NCBI RefSeq assembly: GCF_002849605.1
Contig: NZ_NPIB01000015.1
Coordinates: forward strand, 1 to 64,000
Source: Photobacterium carnosum
Lineage (GTDB): Bacteria > Pseudomonadota > Gammaproteobacteria > Enterobacterales > Vibrionaceae
Direction of reading: 5' to 3'
Length of the DNA stretch: 64,000 bases
Position 1 is the first letter of the stretch. Each line of letters begins with the position of its first letter. The translations under genes and the position numbers were made by a program. This document shows positions 51,999 to 61,936 of the stretch, in pieces. The notes beneath the pieces were generated by a model. That model saw only the letters and a list, made by a program, of their open reading frames with translations, was not told the origin of the DNA and ran no database searches.

Positions 51999-53852
51999 TT
52001 ATTCGTCTAGGAAACTACGAAGTACATCTGAACGGCTTGGGTGACGTAATTTACGTAACGCCTTCGCTTCGATCTGACGGATACGCTCACGAGTAACATC
52101 AAATTGCTTGCCTACTTCTTCTAACGTGTGGTCGGTATTCATATCGATACCAAAACGCATACGAAGTACTTTTGCTTCACGCGGTGTTAACCCAGCAAGT
52201 ACATCGTTAGTTGCTGCACGCAAGTTAGTTGCAGTTGCAGCATCCATTGGAAGTTGAAGTGTTGTATCTTCAATAAAATCACCAAGGTGTGAATCTTCAT
52301 CATCACCGATAGGTGTTTCCATTGAGATTGGCTCTTTAGCAATCTTCAGTACTTTGCGGATCTTGTCTTCCGGCATTTGCATGCGTTCAGCCAATTCTTC
52401 AGGTAACGGCTCACGACCCATCTCTTGAAGCATCTGACGTGAGATACGGTTCAATTTGTTGATGGTTTCAATCATGTGCACAGGAATACGAATAGTACGT
52501 GCCTGGTCAGCGATTGAACGAGTGATTGCCTGACGGATCCACCATGTTGCGTACGTTGAAAATTTGTAACCACGACGGTATTCAAATTTATCAACAGCTT
52601 TCATTAGACCGATGTTACCTTCTTGGATCAGATCCAAGAACTGTAGTCCACGGTTGGTGTACTTTTTCGCGATAGAGATAACAAGACGCAAGTTTGCTTC
52701 AACCATCTCTTTTTTCGCACGGCGCGCTTTCGCTTCACCGATTGACATACGACGGCTGATGTCTTTGATACGCTCAATAGACAGACCCGTTTCTTGTTCA
52801 AGTATGCGTAGCTTTAACGATGAACGACGAAGATCTTCTTCATAGTTCTTTAAACGATCAGCATAAGGCTTGCCTGAGTTAAGTGCGGTGTCAATCCAAT
52901 CGCTGTTTGATTCATTACCTGCAAATAAGCTAATGAATGTTTTCTTTGGCATTTTACTGTTATCAACACACATACGCATGATAAGACGCTCGTTAGTACG
53001 AACCTTATCCATAGAGTTACGTAGTGAGCTAACTAGACGATCAAATTGCTTTGGAATCAGACGGAATTGCTTGAAGATCTCTGACAATTCTTCAACAGCA
53101 ATTTCGGTTGTAGCATGTTGACGACCGTTAGTGTCAATGGCTAATGCCATTTTTTCATAGGAGTGACGAAGTTCTAAGAACTTTTCACGCGCTAATTCTG
53201 GGTCGATGCTACCATCGTCTTCTTCTTCATCTTCCGCATCGTCGTCGCTGTCACCGTCTTCAAGATCTTTATCTTCATCTTCAAGATCGGTTTCGCTTAG
53301 CTCTGAGCCAATGTGTGTTGCTGTTGGTGCTGCGGTAGCTTCTTCGTTTGGATCAACGAAGCCTGAAATGATATCAGTTAGACGAAGTTCATCGGCTTCA
53401 ACTTTGTCAAACTGCTCAAGTAAATGAGCGATTGCTGAAGGGTATTCAGCAACTGAGCATTGAACTTGGTTAATACCATCTTCAATGCGTTTTGCGATAT
53501 CAATTTCGCCTTCGCGAGTAAGTAGTTCAACTGTACCCATTTCACGCATGTACATACGTACTGGGTCTGTTGTGCGACCGATCTCGCTTTCTACGCTTGA
53601 TAATGCTTGCGCCGCTGCTTCAATGGCGTCTTCGTCGGCATTATCTTCAGTCATCATGAGTTCATCGGCATCTGGGGCAGTTTCAACTACCTTAATACCC
53701 ATGTCATTAATCATTTGAATAATGTCTTCAACCTGATCAGAATCAACAATATCTTCTGGTAGGTGGTCATTTACTTCGGCGTAGGTCAGATAGCCTTGTT
53801 CCTTGCCTTTAGCAACAAGTAACTTTAGCTGTGACTGCGGATTTTGCTCCAT
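51999..53852 (-). CDS. rpoD: RNA polymerase housekeeping sigma factor (sigma-70)
   Basis: This 617-aa protein equals E. coli RpoD length (613) and domain order. Region 1.1 is at the N-terminus. Region 1.2 ([11 protein letters not shown]) and a non-conserved region with a very acidic D/E-rich tract near residues 190-215 follow. Region 2 carries [21 protein letters not shown] and the -10 recognition segment [12 protein letters not shown]. Region 4.2 ([17 protein letters not shown]) binds the -35. It is the last gene of the rpsU-yqeY-dnaG-rpoD cluster. Confidence 0.98.
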   Translation of the reverse strand: MEQNPQSQLKLLVAKGKEQGYLTYAEVNDHLPEDIVDSDQVEDIIQMINDMGIKVVETAPDADELMMTEDNADEDAIEAAAQALSSVESEIGRTTDPVRMYMREMGTVELLTREGEIDIAKRIEDGINQVQCSVAEYPSAIAHLLEQFDKVEADELRLTDIISGFVDPNEEATAAPTATHIGSELSETDLEDEDKDLEDGDSDDDAEDEEEDDGSIDPELAREKFLELRHSYEKMALAIDTNGRQHATTEIAVEELSEIFKQFRLIPKQFDRLVSSLRNSMDKVRTNERLIMRMCVDNSKMPKKTFISLFAGNESNSDWIDTALNSGKPYADRLKNYEEDLRRSSLKLRILEQETGLSIERIKDISRRMSIGEAKARRAKKEMVEANLRLVISIAKKYTNRGLQFLDLIQEGNIGLMKAVDKFEYRRGYKFSTYATWWIRQAITRSIADQARTIRIPVHMIETINKLNRISRQMLQEMGREPLPEELAERMQMPEDKIRKVLKIAKEPISMETPIGDDEDSHLGDFIEDTTLQLPMDAATATNLRAATNDVLAGLTPREAKVLRMRFGIDMNTDHTLEEVGKQFDVTRERIRQIEAKALRKLRHPSRSDVLRSFLDE

Positions 53853-53944
53853 AGACGGTATCCAACTTCGGGTCTGAGTGATAATTTAGTATGCAGAGTT
53901 GCAAACCAGTCATTATAACAAATTTCTTAATTGTTGACTACTTA

Positions 53945-55702
53945 TTAGGCAGGACGATCCAGTAATAAGGATTGTAATTCCTGCTTTTCTTCGACTGATA
54001 AGCCGACAGTTCTTGATTTAGTCTGCAACTGTTCAATTTGTTGATTAACGCATTGAATAATAATTTTATCCATTGCGTCTAAAAATACATCGAGGCTGTT
54101 GTCTTCATCATTTGACAACGGTAGCTCCCACGCGGCAAGCCGTGCCATCATGGCTTCGTTTTTGGTGCCACGCCAATATTCTAAAAGCTGTCCAGTGCTA
54201 ATATTGGGATTGTTTCGGCATTTATCAACTATTGAGAGTAATAAATTTAATCCAGCGAGCTCAATACCCGTAAATGCGTCCATATCAAATTCAAGCTGTT
54301 GCACAAAGTGCGGGCGCTGAATCAGCAATGCAATAACTTCTCGCATTGGCGTACGCTTAATTTGTATTTGGCCGACAGCTTTAGTGATTTGACCATGTTT
54401 TGATAGTAGCTGTTGTAATTGTGTTTCATCGGGTAAACCGAGCTTTTTGCCTAGCAGCTCACGTAAGTATAGTCGTAGAGTACCACCTGGTACTTTATCA
54501 ATTAAGGGAACAGCGAGCGTGGTTAGCTTCGCTTTGCCTTCACGACTACTGGTATCAATTTGGAGCATTAAGCTGTTAAACAAAAATTCAGACAACGTTG
54601 TAGCGCTATTAAGACGTTGTTCAAATTGTGCTTTTCCTTCGGCTCGAATACAAGAATCAGGGTCTTCGCCATCAGGTAAAAACATAAATTTTAATTGGCG
54701 GCCATCGGTTAAGAAGGGCAATGCTTGTTCCATTGCTCGCCAAGCTGCTTCTCGTCCAGCACGGTCACCATCATAACAACACACGACTGTACTGGTTTGA
54801 CGGAACAGGCTTTGAACATGATCGCCTGTCGTCGCTGTCCCCAACGATGCTACCGCATAATCGATCCCAAATTGGGCCAACGCCACGACATCCATGTAGC
54901 CTTCAACCACCATGATTTTTTCAGGTTCACGATGGGTTTGTAATACTTCATATAAACCATAAAGCTCACGGCCTTTATGAAAAATATCAGTTTCTGGTGA
55001 GTTAAGATATTTAGGGGTACCATCGCCTAATACTCGACCACCAAAACCAATTACACGTCCACGACGATCATGGATCGGAAACATCACTCGTCCACGAAAG
55101 CGATCATAACGACGACCTTGGTCGTTTTCGATCAGCATTCCTGTATTAACAAGTGCTTTTTGCGATTCATTATCCCGCCCAAAGCGAGTACGTACCATGT
55201 CCCATTGATCTGGGATAAAACCGATATTGAATTTTTTTACAATATCGCCAGATAAACCACGACCTTTGAGGTAATCAACGGCAATCTGAGCGTCTTGTGC
55301 CCGTAATTGCGATTGATAAAACTGTGATACTTGGCCCATGAGTTCATAGTAATTACGTTTATCAGCGGCTTTGGGGCCACGAGGTGCATTGGTGCCATCG
55401 TTTTCACGTGGAACTTCTAAACCTAATTGTGAGGCTAGTTCTTCAATAGCATCGACAAACTCTAACCGATCATACTCCATCACGAAATCAAGTACGTTGC
55501 CATGAACGCCGCACCCAAAACAATGATAGAACTGTTTTTCTTGGCTTACCGAAAAAGAGGGGGTTTTTTCATTATGAAAGGGGCAGCAGGCACCAAAATT
55601 CTTACCTTGCTTTTTGAGTTTTACACGCGCGTCAATAACATCGACAATGTCGTGTCGAGAGATTAAATCATCAATAAATGAACGCGGTATTTTTCCTGAC
55701 AT
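53945..55702 (-). CDS. dnaG: DNA primase
   Basis: This 585-aa enzyme makes RNA primers for replication. The N-terminal CHC2 zinc finger uses Cys40, His43, Cys61 and Cys64. The catalytic RNA-polymerase/TOPRIM core has the VVEGYMDVVAL metal-site glutamate and a CCYDGDRAGR block. The C-terminal helicase-binding domain contacts DnaB. E. coli DnaG is 581 aa. It lies 92 bp upstream of rpoD. Confidence 0.97.
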   Translation of the reverse strand: MSGKIPRSFIDDLISRHDIVDVIDARVKLKKQGKNFGACCPFHNEKTPSFSVSQEKQFYHCFGCGVHGNVLDFVMEYDRLEFVDAIEELASQLGLEVPRENDGTNAPRGPKAADKRNYYELMGQVSQFYQSQLRAQDAQIAVDYLKGRGLSGDIVKKFNIGFIPDQWDMVRTRFGRDNESQKALVNTGMLIENDQGRRYDRFRGRVMFPIHDRRGRVIGFGGRVLGDGTPKYLNSPETDIFHKGRELYGLYEVLQTHREPEKIMVVEGYMDVVALAQFGIDYAVASLGTATTGDHVQSLFRQTSTVVCCYDGDRAGREAAWRAMEQALPFLTDGRQLKFMFLPDGEDPDSCIRAEGKAQFEQRLNSATTLSEFLFNSLMLQIDTSSREGKAKLTTLAVPLIDKVPGGTLRLYLRELLGKKLGLPDETQLQQLLSKHGQITKAVGQIQIKRTPMREVIALLIQRPHFVQQLEFDMDAFTGIELAGLNLLLSIVDKCRNNPNISTGQLLEYWRGTKNEAMMARLAAWELPLSNDEDNSLDVFLDAMDKIIIQCVNQQIEQLQTKSRTVGLSVEEKQELQSLLLDRPA

Positions 55703-55778
55703 AACAAAGCAAACAACCTAGAGTAAACAAAAAGAGTGTAACGGTTAGACCGTTAAAAATGAGGATTGTCAGATACAA

Positions 55779-55814
55779 ACAAGCCGCGCATTCTAAAAGA
55801 ATAGCACGGCTTGT
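55779..55814 (-). terminator. Hairpin between yqeY and dnaG
   Basis: Arms ACAAGCCG/CGGCTTGT (55807-55814 with 55779-55786) plus an inner A-T stem form a stable hairpin 20 bp after the yqeY stop, followed by a short T-rich run. It recalls the internal terminator that lowers dnaG expression in the E. coli rpsU-dnaG-rpoD operon. Confidence 0.65.
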
Positions 55815-55833
55815 TGCAGAATAAGAGGAGTGA

Positions 55834-56277
55834 TTAACCTAGCTTGATTTTCACCAGCTTGCTAACAATCCCCATATCGGCACGACCCTGAATCTGCGGT
55901 TTCAGTACGCCCATAACCTTGCCCATATCTTGCATGTTGACAGCGCCTGTTGCAGTAATAGCATCATCCAGCAAAGCAGAGACTTCATCTTCACTTAACG
56001 GTTGAGGCATAAATTCTGCTAGAACACTGATTTCAGCATGTTCAATATCAGCAAGATCTTGACGGCCTGCAGCTTCATATTGGGCTACAGAGTCACGACG
56101 TTGCTTTACCATTTTGGTCAAAACTGCTAACACGTCATCATCGGAAAGAATAATTCTTTCGTCAACTTCACGTTGTTTAATTGCAGAAAGTACCAAACGG
56201 ATAGCGCCAAGACGAGGTTTATTTCTCGCCTTCATCGCCGCGATTTGTTCGCCTTTAAGACGTTCAATAAGAGTCAT
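55834..56277 (-). CDS. YqeY/GatB-like domain protein
   Basis: This 147-aa protein has the YqeY fold. The N-terminal helical part has LIERLKGEQIAAMKARNK and the C-terminal part resembles the tail domain of the tRNA amidotransferase GatB (DMGKVMGVLKPQIQGRADMG). Function is unknown; a role in tRNA-dependent processes has been proposed from the GatB similarity. An AAGGA ribosome-binding site precedes the start. Its insertion between rpsU and dnaG is seen in vibrios and pseudomonads but not in E. coli. Confidence 0.92.
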   Translation of the reverse strand: MTLIERLKGEQIAAMKARNKPRLGAIRLVLSAIKQREVDERIILSDDDVLAVLTKMVKQRRDSVAQYEAAGRQDLADIEHAEISVLAEFMPQPLSEDEVSALLDDAITATGAVNMQDMGKVMGVLKPQIQGRADMGIVSKLVKIKLG

Positions 56278-56308
56278 TACGCGATCCTTCTGTTTTATAA
56301 TCTAACGA

Positions 56309-56524
56309 TTAGTACAGACGAACACGACGCGCGTTTTCGCGAGCCAATTTTTTCAGGTGACGCTTAACTGCCGCTGCTTTAGCACGCTTACGTACAGTTG
56401 TTGGCTTTTCGAAGTGCTCACGACGACGAACTTCAGAAAGGATACCTGCTTTTTCGCAAGAGCGTTTGAAACGACGTAGTGCTACGTCAAACGGTTCGTT
56501 TTCACGTACTTTGATTACTGGCAT
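56309..56524 (-). CDS. rpsU: 30S ribosomal protein S21
   Basis: This 71-aa basic protein begins [21 protein letters not shown] and ends in a lysine/arginine-rich helix, identical in length to E. coli S21. It helps mRNA 5' ends engage the anti-Shine-Dalgarno. It is first gene of the macromolecular-synthesis operon, with a GAGGTGAG ribosome-binding site, and is divergent from tsaD. Confidence 0.98.
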   Translation of the reverse strand: MPVIKVRENEPFDVALRRFKRSCEKAGILSEVRRREHFEKPTTVRKRAKAAAVKRHLKKLARENARRVRLY

Positions 56525-56772
56525 GTAATACTCACCTCAGAGTGATTCGGTTTAATACTGACGTCAAATGTCAGATGATTAAAATGGTGCGAAATTCTAA
56601 TCTGATTTGGGGGTATTTGTAAAGCATTCTACGCCTATGAACTGGTTAATTTGTGTTAACAGCGGTAACATGGCACTTAATTACCCCTTTAAAAACCCGT
56701 ATGAACTGTCGGTTGTTATTGAAAATAGACTGATTTTTTATATTGGCTCTCCGAATAGTAATAGAGGCTGTT

Positions 56773-57789
56773 ATGCGAATATTAGGCATTGAGACCTCCT
56801 GTGATGAAACAGGTATCGCAATTTTTGATGATGAAAAAGGTTTATTGGCACATGAACTTTACAGTCAAGTAAAGTTACATGCCGATTATGGCGGTGTGGT
56901 GCCTGAGTTAGCATCGCGCGATCACGTTAAAAAAACCATTCCCTTAATCATTGCGACATTAGCGGCTGCGGGGTTAACGCCAGAAGATCTTGATGGTGTT
57001 GCTTACACGGCTGGGCCTGGTCTTGTTGGTGCGTTATTGGTCGGCGCGACCATCGGTCGTAGCTTGGCGTATGCATGGGATTTACCTGCGGTTGCTGTGC
57101 ACCACATGGAAGGCCATTTATTGGCTCCGATGTTGGAAGATAATCCACCGGAATTTCCTTTTGTAGCATTGCTGGTTTCTGGCGGACATACCATGATGGT
57201 AGATGTGCGTGGAATTGGTGATTACAAGATCCTGGGTGAGTCAGTTGATGATGCCGCGGGTGAAGCCTTTGATAAGACGGCTAAAATGATGGGCTTAGAT
57301 TACCCAGGCGGTCCACGACTGTCCAAAATGGCTGAACAGGGCACTCCGGGGAGATTTAAGTTCCCGCGTCCAATGACAGACCGCCCAGGGCTTGATTTTA
57401 GTTTTTCAGGTTTGAAAACATTTGCGGCGAATACGATTCGTGGCAATGATGATGATCCACAAACTCGGGCTGATATTGCGTATGCGTTCCAAGATGCTGT
57501 GGTGGATACGTTGGCAATTAAATGTAAGCGTGCACTAAAGCAAACGGGCTATAAGCGCCTAGTGATTGCCGGTGGTGTAAGTGCTAATCAAGCGTTACGT
57601 CAACAGCTTGAAACCATGATGAAAGGTATGCATGGTCAAGTGTTTTATCCGCGAACTGAGTTTTGTACGGATAACGGCGCGATGATTGCTTATGCTGGTA
57701 TGCAACGTTTGAAAAATCATGAGTTAATGGATCTTGGGGTGAAGGTTTACCCTCGTTGGCCTATCGATCAATTACAACCTATTGCTTAA
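56773..57789 (+). CDS. tsaD: tRNA N6-adenosine threonylcarbamoyltransferase catalytic subunit TsaD
   Basis: This 338-aa ASKHA-fold enzyme transfers threonylcarbamoyl to A37 of ANN-decoding tRNAs, working with TsaB, TsaC and TsaE. It has [13 protein letters not shown] at the N-terminus, the metal-ligand [10 protein letters not shown] motif, LVSGGHT and the late [10 protein letters not shown]. The start at 56773 aligns with E. coli (337 aa). An upstream in-frame extension has no family support. It is divergent from rpsU, as in E. coli. Confidence 0.96.
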   Translation: MRILGIETSCDETGIAIFDDEKGLLAHELYSQVKLHADYGGVVPELASRDHVKKTIPLIIATLAAAGLTPEDLDGVAYTAGPGLVGALLVGATIGRSLAYAWDLPAVAVHHMEGHLLAPMLEDNPPEFPFVALLVSGGHTMMVDVRGIGDYKILGESVDDAAGEAFDKTAKMMGLDYPGGPRLSKMAEQGTPGRFKFPRPMTDRPGLDFSFSGLKTFAANTIRGNDDDPQTRADIAYAFQDAVVDTLAIKCKRALKQTGYKRLVIAGGVSANQALRQQLETMMKGMHGQVFYPRTEFCTDNGAMIAYAGMQRLKNHELMDLGVKVYPRWPIDQLQPIA

Positions 57790-57813
57790 TAGTGATTATG
57801 TGTTGATCCGAAT

Positions 57814-57843
57814 AAAAAGCGAGAATATATATTCTCGCTTTTT
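57814..57843. terminator. Bidirectional terminator between tsaD and plsY
   Basis: A 13-bp perfect stem (57814-57826 with 57831-57843) with an ATAT loop, A5 and T7 flanks, 24 bp after the tsaD stop and 22 bp from the convergent plsY stop. Confidence 0.93.
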
Positions 57844-57865
57844 TTGTGTTTTTTCTGCATTTTCA

Positions 57866-58477
57866 TTACTTTTCATTGCTTTTACGAGCAAATTTTCGCC
57901 ATATTTTTTTTTCGTCACCATCGAGTAAACGACGAATGTTATCTTGATGACGAAAGAGAATTAAGCAAGAAAGCATGGCAACTGGCATGGTGTATTCGGG
58001 TTTTATCATCCATGTCATTAATGGTGCGATAAGTGCTGTGATTAATGATGCGAGTGATGAATACCCCGTGAGTGTTAACGCTAATATCCAAATAATAATT
58101 AAACTACCACTAAGATCCCAGCCGATTGGAGCTAATGCGCCAAGTGCTGTTGCTACCCCTTTCCCGCCTTGAAAATGAAAGAAAATGGGGTAGATATGAC
58201 CTAGACAAGCGGCGATCCCTATGATGCCTAATAAGAATGGATTTAAGCCAAAAAAATAGCTTAACCACACTGGAATCATCCCTTTTAGAATATCGGCAAC
58301 TAAAACTAATATTGCGGCAGTTTTACCTCCAAGGCGAAGTACATTTGTCGCACCTGGATTGAGTGAACCATGGGTTCGAGGATCGGGAAAATGGTACAGT
58401 TTTGAAATTAATACTGCACTGGAAATAGATCCTAATAAATAGGCCGCAATGATCATCAATAACGCTAATGGTGTCAT
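57866..58477 (-). CDS. plsY: Acyl-phosphate:glycerol-3-phosphate acyltransferase
   Basis: This 203-aa inner-membrane enzyme transfers an acyl group from acyl-phosphate to glycerol 3-phosphate, the first step of phospholipid synthesis in many bacteria. About five membrane helices are visible. The three cytoplasmic active-site motifs are [28 protein letters not shown] and [20 protein letters not shown]. It is convergent with tsaD and divergent from folB. Confidence 0.95.
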   Translation of the reverse strand: MTPLALLMIIAAYLLGSISSAVLISKLYHFPDPRTHGSLNPGATNVLRLGGKTAAILVLVADILKGMIPVWLSYFFGLNPFLLGIIGIAACLGHIYPIFFHFQGGKGVATALGALAPIGWDLSGSLIIIWILALTLTGYSSLASLITALIAPLMTWMIKPEYTMPVAMLSCLILFRHQDNIRRLLDGDEKKIWRKFARKSNEK

Positions 58478-58635
58478 GCAATATTCCGATTATTTGAAAG
58501 ATAAGTGCTGCTATTTATTGTTGCTAAATGTTAGCTAGATCTTATCTTTATCAATATTGGTACTGATAAATATCAGCGTGTTTATGGCTGTGATATAGTC
58601 ACGATTATGGTCAACATTGAGTATGTTGTTGGCCT

Positions 58636-58657
58636 GTTAGCATTTATCAATGCTAAC
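58636..58657. repeat. Inverted repeat in the plsY/folB divergent promoter region
   Basis: Eight-bp perfect arms GTTAGCAT/ATGCTAAC separated by TTATCA, in the 251-bp gap between divergent plsY and folB. It is operator-like in size and position; I do not recognise the cognate regulator. Confidence 0.5.
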
Positions 58658-58728
58658 TAATATAGCCTGATAATACGCGTTTTTGTGTGTATTAGGTATC
58701 CGACCTCTAACAAAATTAGCGATTAAAT

Positions 58729-59082
58729 ATGGACACGGTATTTATAGAACAACTCGACGTTATCGCCACTATTGGAGTGTATGACTGGGAGCAACAAATT
58801 AAACAAAAATTGGTAGTAGATTTAGAGATGGCTCACGATAATCGTCCTGCAGCTATGAGTGATGATGTTAATTTAGCGTTAGATTATTCGACGGTAAGTA
58901 CTGCTGTTACTGAGCATATTACTCAAGGTCGTTTTTTGTTAGTTGAGCGTGTTGCTGAAGATATTGCTAGTTTGATTATGACGCGTTTTGCTGTGCCGTG
59001 GATAAAAGTACGGATCACTAAACCTGGTGCCATTGCTAATGCGCGCGGGGTTGGGGTTCAAATTGAGCGAGGCATTAAGTAG
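58729..59082 (+). CDS. folB: Dihydroneopterin aldolase
   Basis: This 117-aa T-fold enzyme cleaves or epimerises dihydroneopterin in folate synthesis. It has the substrate-binding GVYDWEQQIKQ segment (catalytic-region Glu22), LALDYSTV with the second conserved Tyr, LVERVAEDIA, and a late ITKPGAIANARGVG containing the catalytic lysine. Length is near E. coli FolB (122). Its stop overlaps the folK start by one base. Confidence 0.96.
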   Translation: MDTVFIEQLDVIATIGVYDWEQQIKQKLVVDLEMAHDNRPAAMSDDVNLALDYSTVSTAVTEHITQGRFLLVERVAEDIASLIMTRFAVPWIKVRITKPGAIANARGVGVQIERGIK

Positions 59083-59555
59083 TGATCACCGCTTATATCA
59101 GCATTGGCAGCAATATTGATCGTGAATATTATTTACCAGCTGGCGTAAAAGCAGTTGCACAATTGGCCAGTTCATGGCGAATGTCACGTGTGTTTGAAGC
59201 TGAACCGGTTGGTTTTGACGGTGATAATTTTTTTAATAGTGTTATTGAAATAAAAACGTCATTGTCATTAGCTACTTTGCAGCTGTCATTGAAAAACATT
59301 GAGCGTCAACTGGGTCGACCTGAAAATACTCAAAAAAATCAAAGCCGTACCATTGATCTTGATATTTTATTGTATGGTGATGTTATCTGTGAGTGCTCAC
59401 CAACAATACCGCGTTCTGATCTGTATAAATTTGCTTTTGTACTCTGGCCGATGAATGAGTTATGTCCTGAGTTAGTTATTCCCGGACAACAACAGACGAT
59501 TGCTGAGTTATGGCAACATTTTTCACCTCAACAGTCATTATGGCCTGTTGAATAA
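59082..59555 (+). CDS. folK: 2-amino-4-hydroxy-6-hydroxymethyldihydropteridine pyrophosphokinase, GTG start
   Basis: This 157-aa HPPK transfers pyrophosphate from ATP to the pterin, the step after FolB. It has YISIGSNI at the N-terminus and the metal-binding signature RTIDLDILLYGD at about residues 88-99. The start is GTG at 59082, formed within the folB stop (TAGTG), giving tight coupling. Length matches E. coli FolK (159). The C-terminal segment is somewhat divergent. Confidence 0.95.
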   Translation: MITAYISIGSNIDREYYLPAGVKAVAQLASSWRMSRVFEAEPVGFDGDNFFNSVIEIKTSLSLATLQLSLKNIERQLGRPENTQKNQSRTIDLDILLYGDVICECSPTIPRSDLYKFAFVLWPMNELCPELVIPGQQQTIAELWQHFSPQQSLWPVE

Positions 59556-59610
59556 TATCGAGTAAACTATTGCTTGCAGCAATGGATATAACCTAAATTA
59601 AGGATAATGA

Positions 59611-60414
59611 ATGAGTCACTTTGAAGCGATCATGCTTGCTCTATTACAGGGATTAACAGAGTTTTTACCTGTATCGAGTTCTGCCCATCTTATTTTACCG
59701 TCAGAAATCTTGGGGTGGCCAGATCAAGGGTTGGCATTTGATGTTGCGGTGCATGTGGGTACGTTATTAGCGGTAATGATTTATTTCCGTAAAGAAGTTG
59801 TTACGCTTCTTAGCGCATGGATAGCTTCAATTTTTAAGCGTCAACATAATGCTGAATCTAAATTGGCATGGATGATTGTTATTTCAACGATTCCAGCCTG
59901 TATTTTTGGCTTGTTGATGAAAGATTTCATTGAGATGTATTTGCGTTCTGCGTGGGTTATTGCTTGTACAACCATTATTTTTGGCTTGCTGTTATGGTGG
60001 GTTGATAAGCATGCGAAGCAGACCGATGATGAATATCAGACCACATGGAAAAGTGCAGTTTTAATTGGTTTAGCTCAAGCAGCAGCAATTATTCCGGGCA
60101 CATCTCGCTCTGGTGCAACCATGACTGCGGCATTATATTTAGGTTTTACACGTGAGGCGGCAGCACGGTTCTCGTTTTTAATGTCGATTCCCATTATTCT
60201 GCTTGCGGGTGGGTACTTAGGTCTTAAATTGGTGACGGGGCCTGAATCAATTGATGTTAGTAACCTCAGTATTGGGATCGCGGTTTCATTTGTCAGCGCT
60301 TATGCGTGTATTCATGTATTCCTAAAGTTGGTGACCCGTTTAGGTATGATGCCGTTTGTTATCTATCGTTTAATCTTAGGCGTTGGTTTGATCTTGTTTT
60401 TATTGTCAAAATAA
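59611..60414 (+). CDS. uppP: Undecaprenyl-diphosphatase UppP (BacA)
   Basis: This 267-aa polytopic membrane enzyme recycles the undecaprenyl carrier for cell-wall polymers and confers bacitracin tolerance when abundant. The two catalytic motifs are [16 protein letters not shown] near residue 15 and [18 protein letters not shown] near residue 165. About eight hydrophobic segments are visible. Length equals the family norm. It follows folK by 55 bp and is probably in the same operon, with a terminator after. Confidence 0.96.
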   Translation: MSHFEAIMLALLQGLTEFLPVSSSAHLILPSEILGWPDQGLAFDVAVHVGTLLAVMIYFRKEVVTLLSAWIASIFKRQHNAESKLAWMIVISTIPACIFGLLMKDFIEMYLRSAWVIACTTIIFGLLLWWVDKHAKQTDDEYQTTWKSAVLIGLAQAAAIIPGTSRSGATMTAALYLGFTREAAARFSFLMSIPIILLAGGYLGLKLVTGPESIDVSNLSIGIAVSFVSAYACIHVFLKLVTRLGMMPFVIYRLILGVGLILFLLSK

Positions 60415-60433
60415 TTTCAGATAAACGAGTGAC

Positions 60434-60466
60434 AAAAAAGCCGACATTATATATGTCGGCTTTTTT
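60434..60466. terminator. Bidirectional terminator between uppP and cca
   Basis: A 14-bp perfect stem (60434-60447 with 60453-60466) with a TATAT loop and A6/T6 flanks, 19 bp after the uppP stop and 11 bp from the convergent cca stop. Confidence 0.94.
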
Positions 60467-60477
60467 GTGGTGACGTA

Positions 60478-61707
60478 TTAGTTTCGAGTGCGTTGTAAAT
60501 ATTCATCAACCGCGAGTGCGCGGGCTTGTGCTAATTGATGTTTGATTTCAACGCCAGTGAACCCGGCTGCAATAATCGGAGCCACGGGGACTGCTTGAGC
60601 GATATCAAAAGTGGCGATAGTGATATCAGCTTGTGGATAGGCTGTATCTTCTAAACCTTGACGACCACGCGCATCTGCGCGACAACATATTGCCAGTTGT
60701 TCAATACGTTGTGGTTTTCGCCATGCGTCTATTTGATCAAAAATGGTAATAAAGGTGCTAGCTCGCATCTCTTGGGCGTGATGGATTTTAGTATGTTGAG
60801 CGCATACTAACAGTGCTAAATCACGATAATCATTGGGCACTTTGATCCGTTGACACAACTGTTTAATCGGTTTGATACCGTCACGACAATGGGTTTTATG
60901 ATGGGGTAAATCATCTTTAGGGGAGAGTGCTTTGCCAAGATCATGCACTTGGGCTGCAAAACGGATGATTGTATCATCACTAAGTATTGCTGCTTGTTTT
61001 GCTACGAGCAGAGTATGAATGCCACAATCTATTTCTGGGTGCCATTTTGTCGGTTGTGGTATGCCAAATAAGGCATCGATTTCAGGCATAATTACCGCTA
61101 AAGCACCACATTGGCGTAATACGCTTAAAAAGATCTGTGGATCATTGCTTGAAAGCGATTTGTGCCACTCAAGCCATACTCGCTCTGGGGTTAAGTTGGC
61201 TAATTCACCACTGACCACAATTTCTTGCATTAATGCCATCGTTTCTGCGGCAATGGTAAAGCCTAAGTGAGCAAAGCGTGCGGCAAAACGGGCAACGCGT
61301 AATACTCGCAATGGATCTTCGCTAAATGCAGGTGAAACATGACGTAAGATCTTATGCTCGAGATCATATTGGCCATGGTAAGGATCGATGAGTTGCCCTT
61401 GTTGATCTTGGGCAATCGCATTAATGGTTAAATCACGTCGTAATAGATCTTGTTCGAGGGTAACATCAGCAGCTGCATAACAGCTAAAGCCAGTGTAACC
61501 ATGGCCTGATTTACGCTCGGTACGTGCAAGGGCATATTCTTGTTTAGTCCGAGGATGTAGAAAAACGGGGAAATCACTGCCAATTTGCTCATAACCTAAT
61601 TTAAGCATGGCCATTGGCGTCGTGCCAACAATAACCCAGTCTTGATCTGTTATAGGTAAGCCTAATAAAGTGTCGCGAACAGCACCACCGACAAGATAGG
61701 TTTGCAA
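60478..61707 (-). CDS. cca: Multifunctional CCA-adding tRNA nucleotidyltransferase
   Basis: This 409-aa class II enzyme adds or repairs the tRNA CCA end. The N-terminal nucleotidyltransferase has [13 protein letters not shown] and the metal-binding TDQDWVIVG motif, followed by the ERVWLEW specificity region. A C-terminal HD domain (VHDLGKAL and the HKTHC segment) gives phosphatase and phosphodiesterase activity as in E. coli (412 aa). The start at 61707 follows a GGAG-type site (AAGGAGTC). Confidence 0.96.
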   Translation of the reverse strand: MQTYLVGGAVRDTLLGLPITDQDWVIVGTTPMAMLKLGYEQIGSDFPVFLHPRTKQEYALARTERKSGHGYTGFSCYAAADVTLEQDLLRRDLTINAIAQDQQGQLIDPYHGQYDLEHKILRHVSPAFSEDPLRVLRVARFAARFAHLGFTIAAETMALMQEIVVSGELANLTPERVWLEWHKSLSSNDPQIFLSVLRQCGALAVIMPEIDALFGIPQPTKWHPEIDCGIHTLLVAKQAAILSDDTIIRFAAQVHDLGKALSPKDDLPHHKTHCRDGIKPIKQLCQRIKVPNDYRDLALLVCAQHTKIHHAQEMRASTFITIFDQIDAWRKPQRIEQLAICCRADARGRQGLEDTAYPQADITIATFDIAQAVPVAPIIAAGFTGVEIKHQLAQARALAVDEYLQRTRN

Positions 61708-61746
61708 TGAAGACTCCTTAATACCACGCGGGCTAATAGTTGTAAG

Positions 61747-61775
61747 TCACCATTATCATTGCATGATAATGGTGA
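61747..61775. repeat. Perfect 12-bp inverted repeat between cca and gspA
   Basis: Arms TCACCATTATCA/TGATAATGGTGA (61747-61758 and 61764-61775) with a TTGCA loop, in the 229-bp divergent promoter region and about 40 bp upstream of cca. There is no T run, so it looks like an operator or a leader hairpin rather than a terminator. Confidence 0.65.
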
Positions 61776-61936
61776 TCGGTATTATTTTATTAACCAATAT
61801 ACACTGGTTTGTTGATGTCATCATGATAGCAAATATCGATCAGTAATGAGAGTTTGTCAGTACTAAGTTTTTTTATATTGTTGATGATGTTATCGATAAT
61901 TTATTCCTAAATAATGTTAAGTATTAGAGTATAGAT

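Noticed and set aside
53206..53427. Serine-rich plus-strand reading frame opposite rpoD
   Set aside because: It is the antisense shadow of the acidic Asp/Glu codons of rpoD, with no ribosome-binding site or family.
58590..58610. CRP-like TGTGATATAGTCACG in the plsY/folB gap
   Set aside because: The spacer between half-sites is five bases rather than the six CRP needs.
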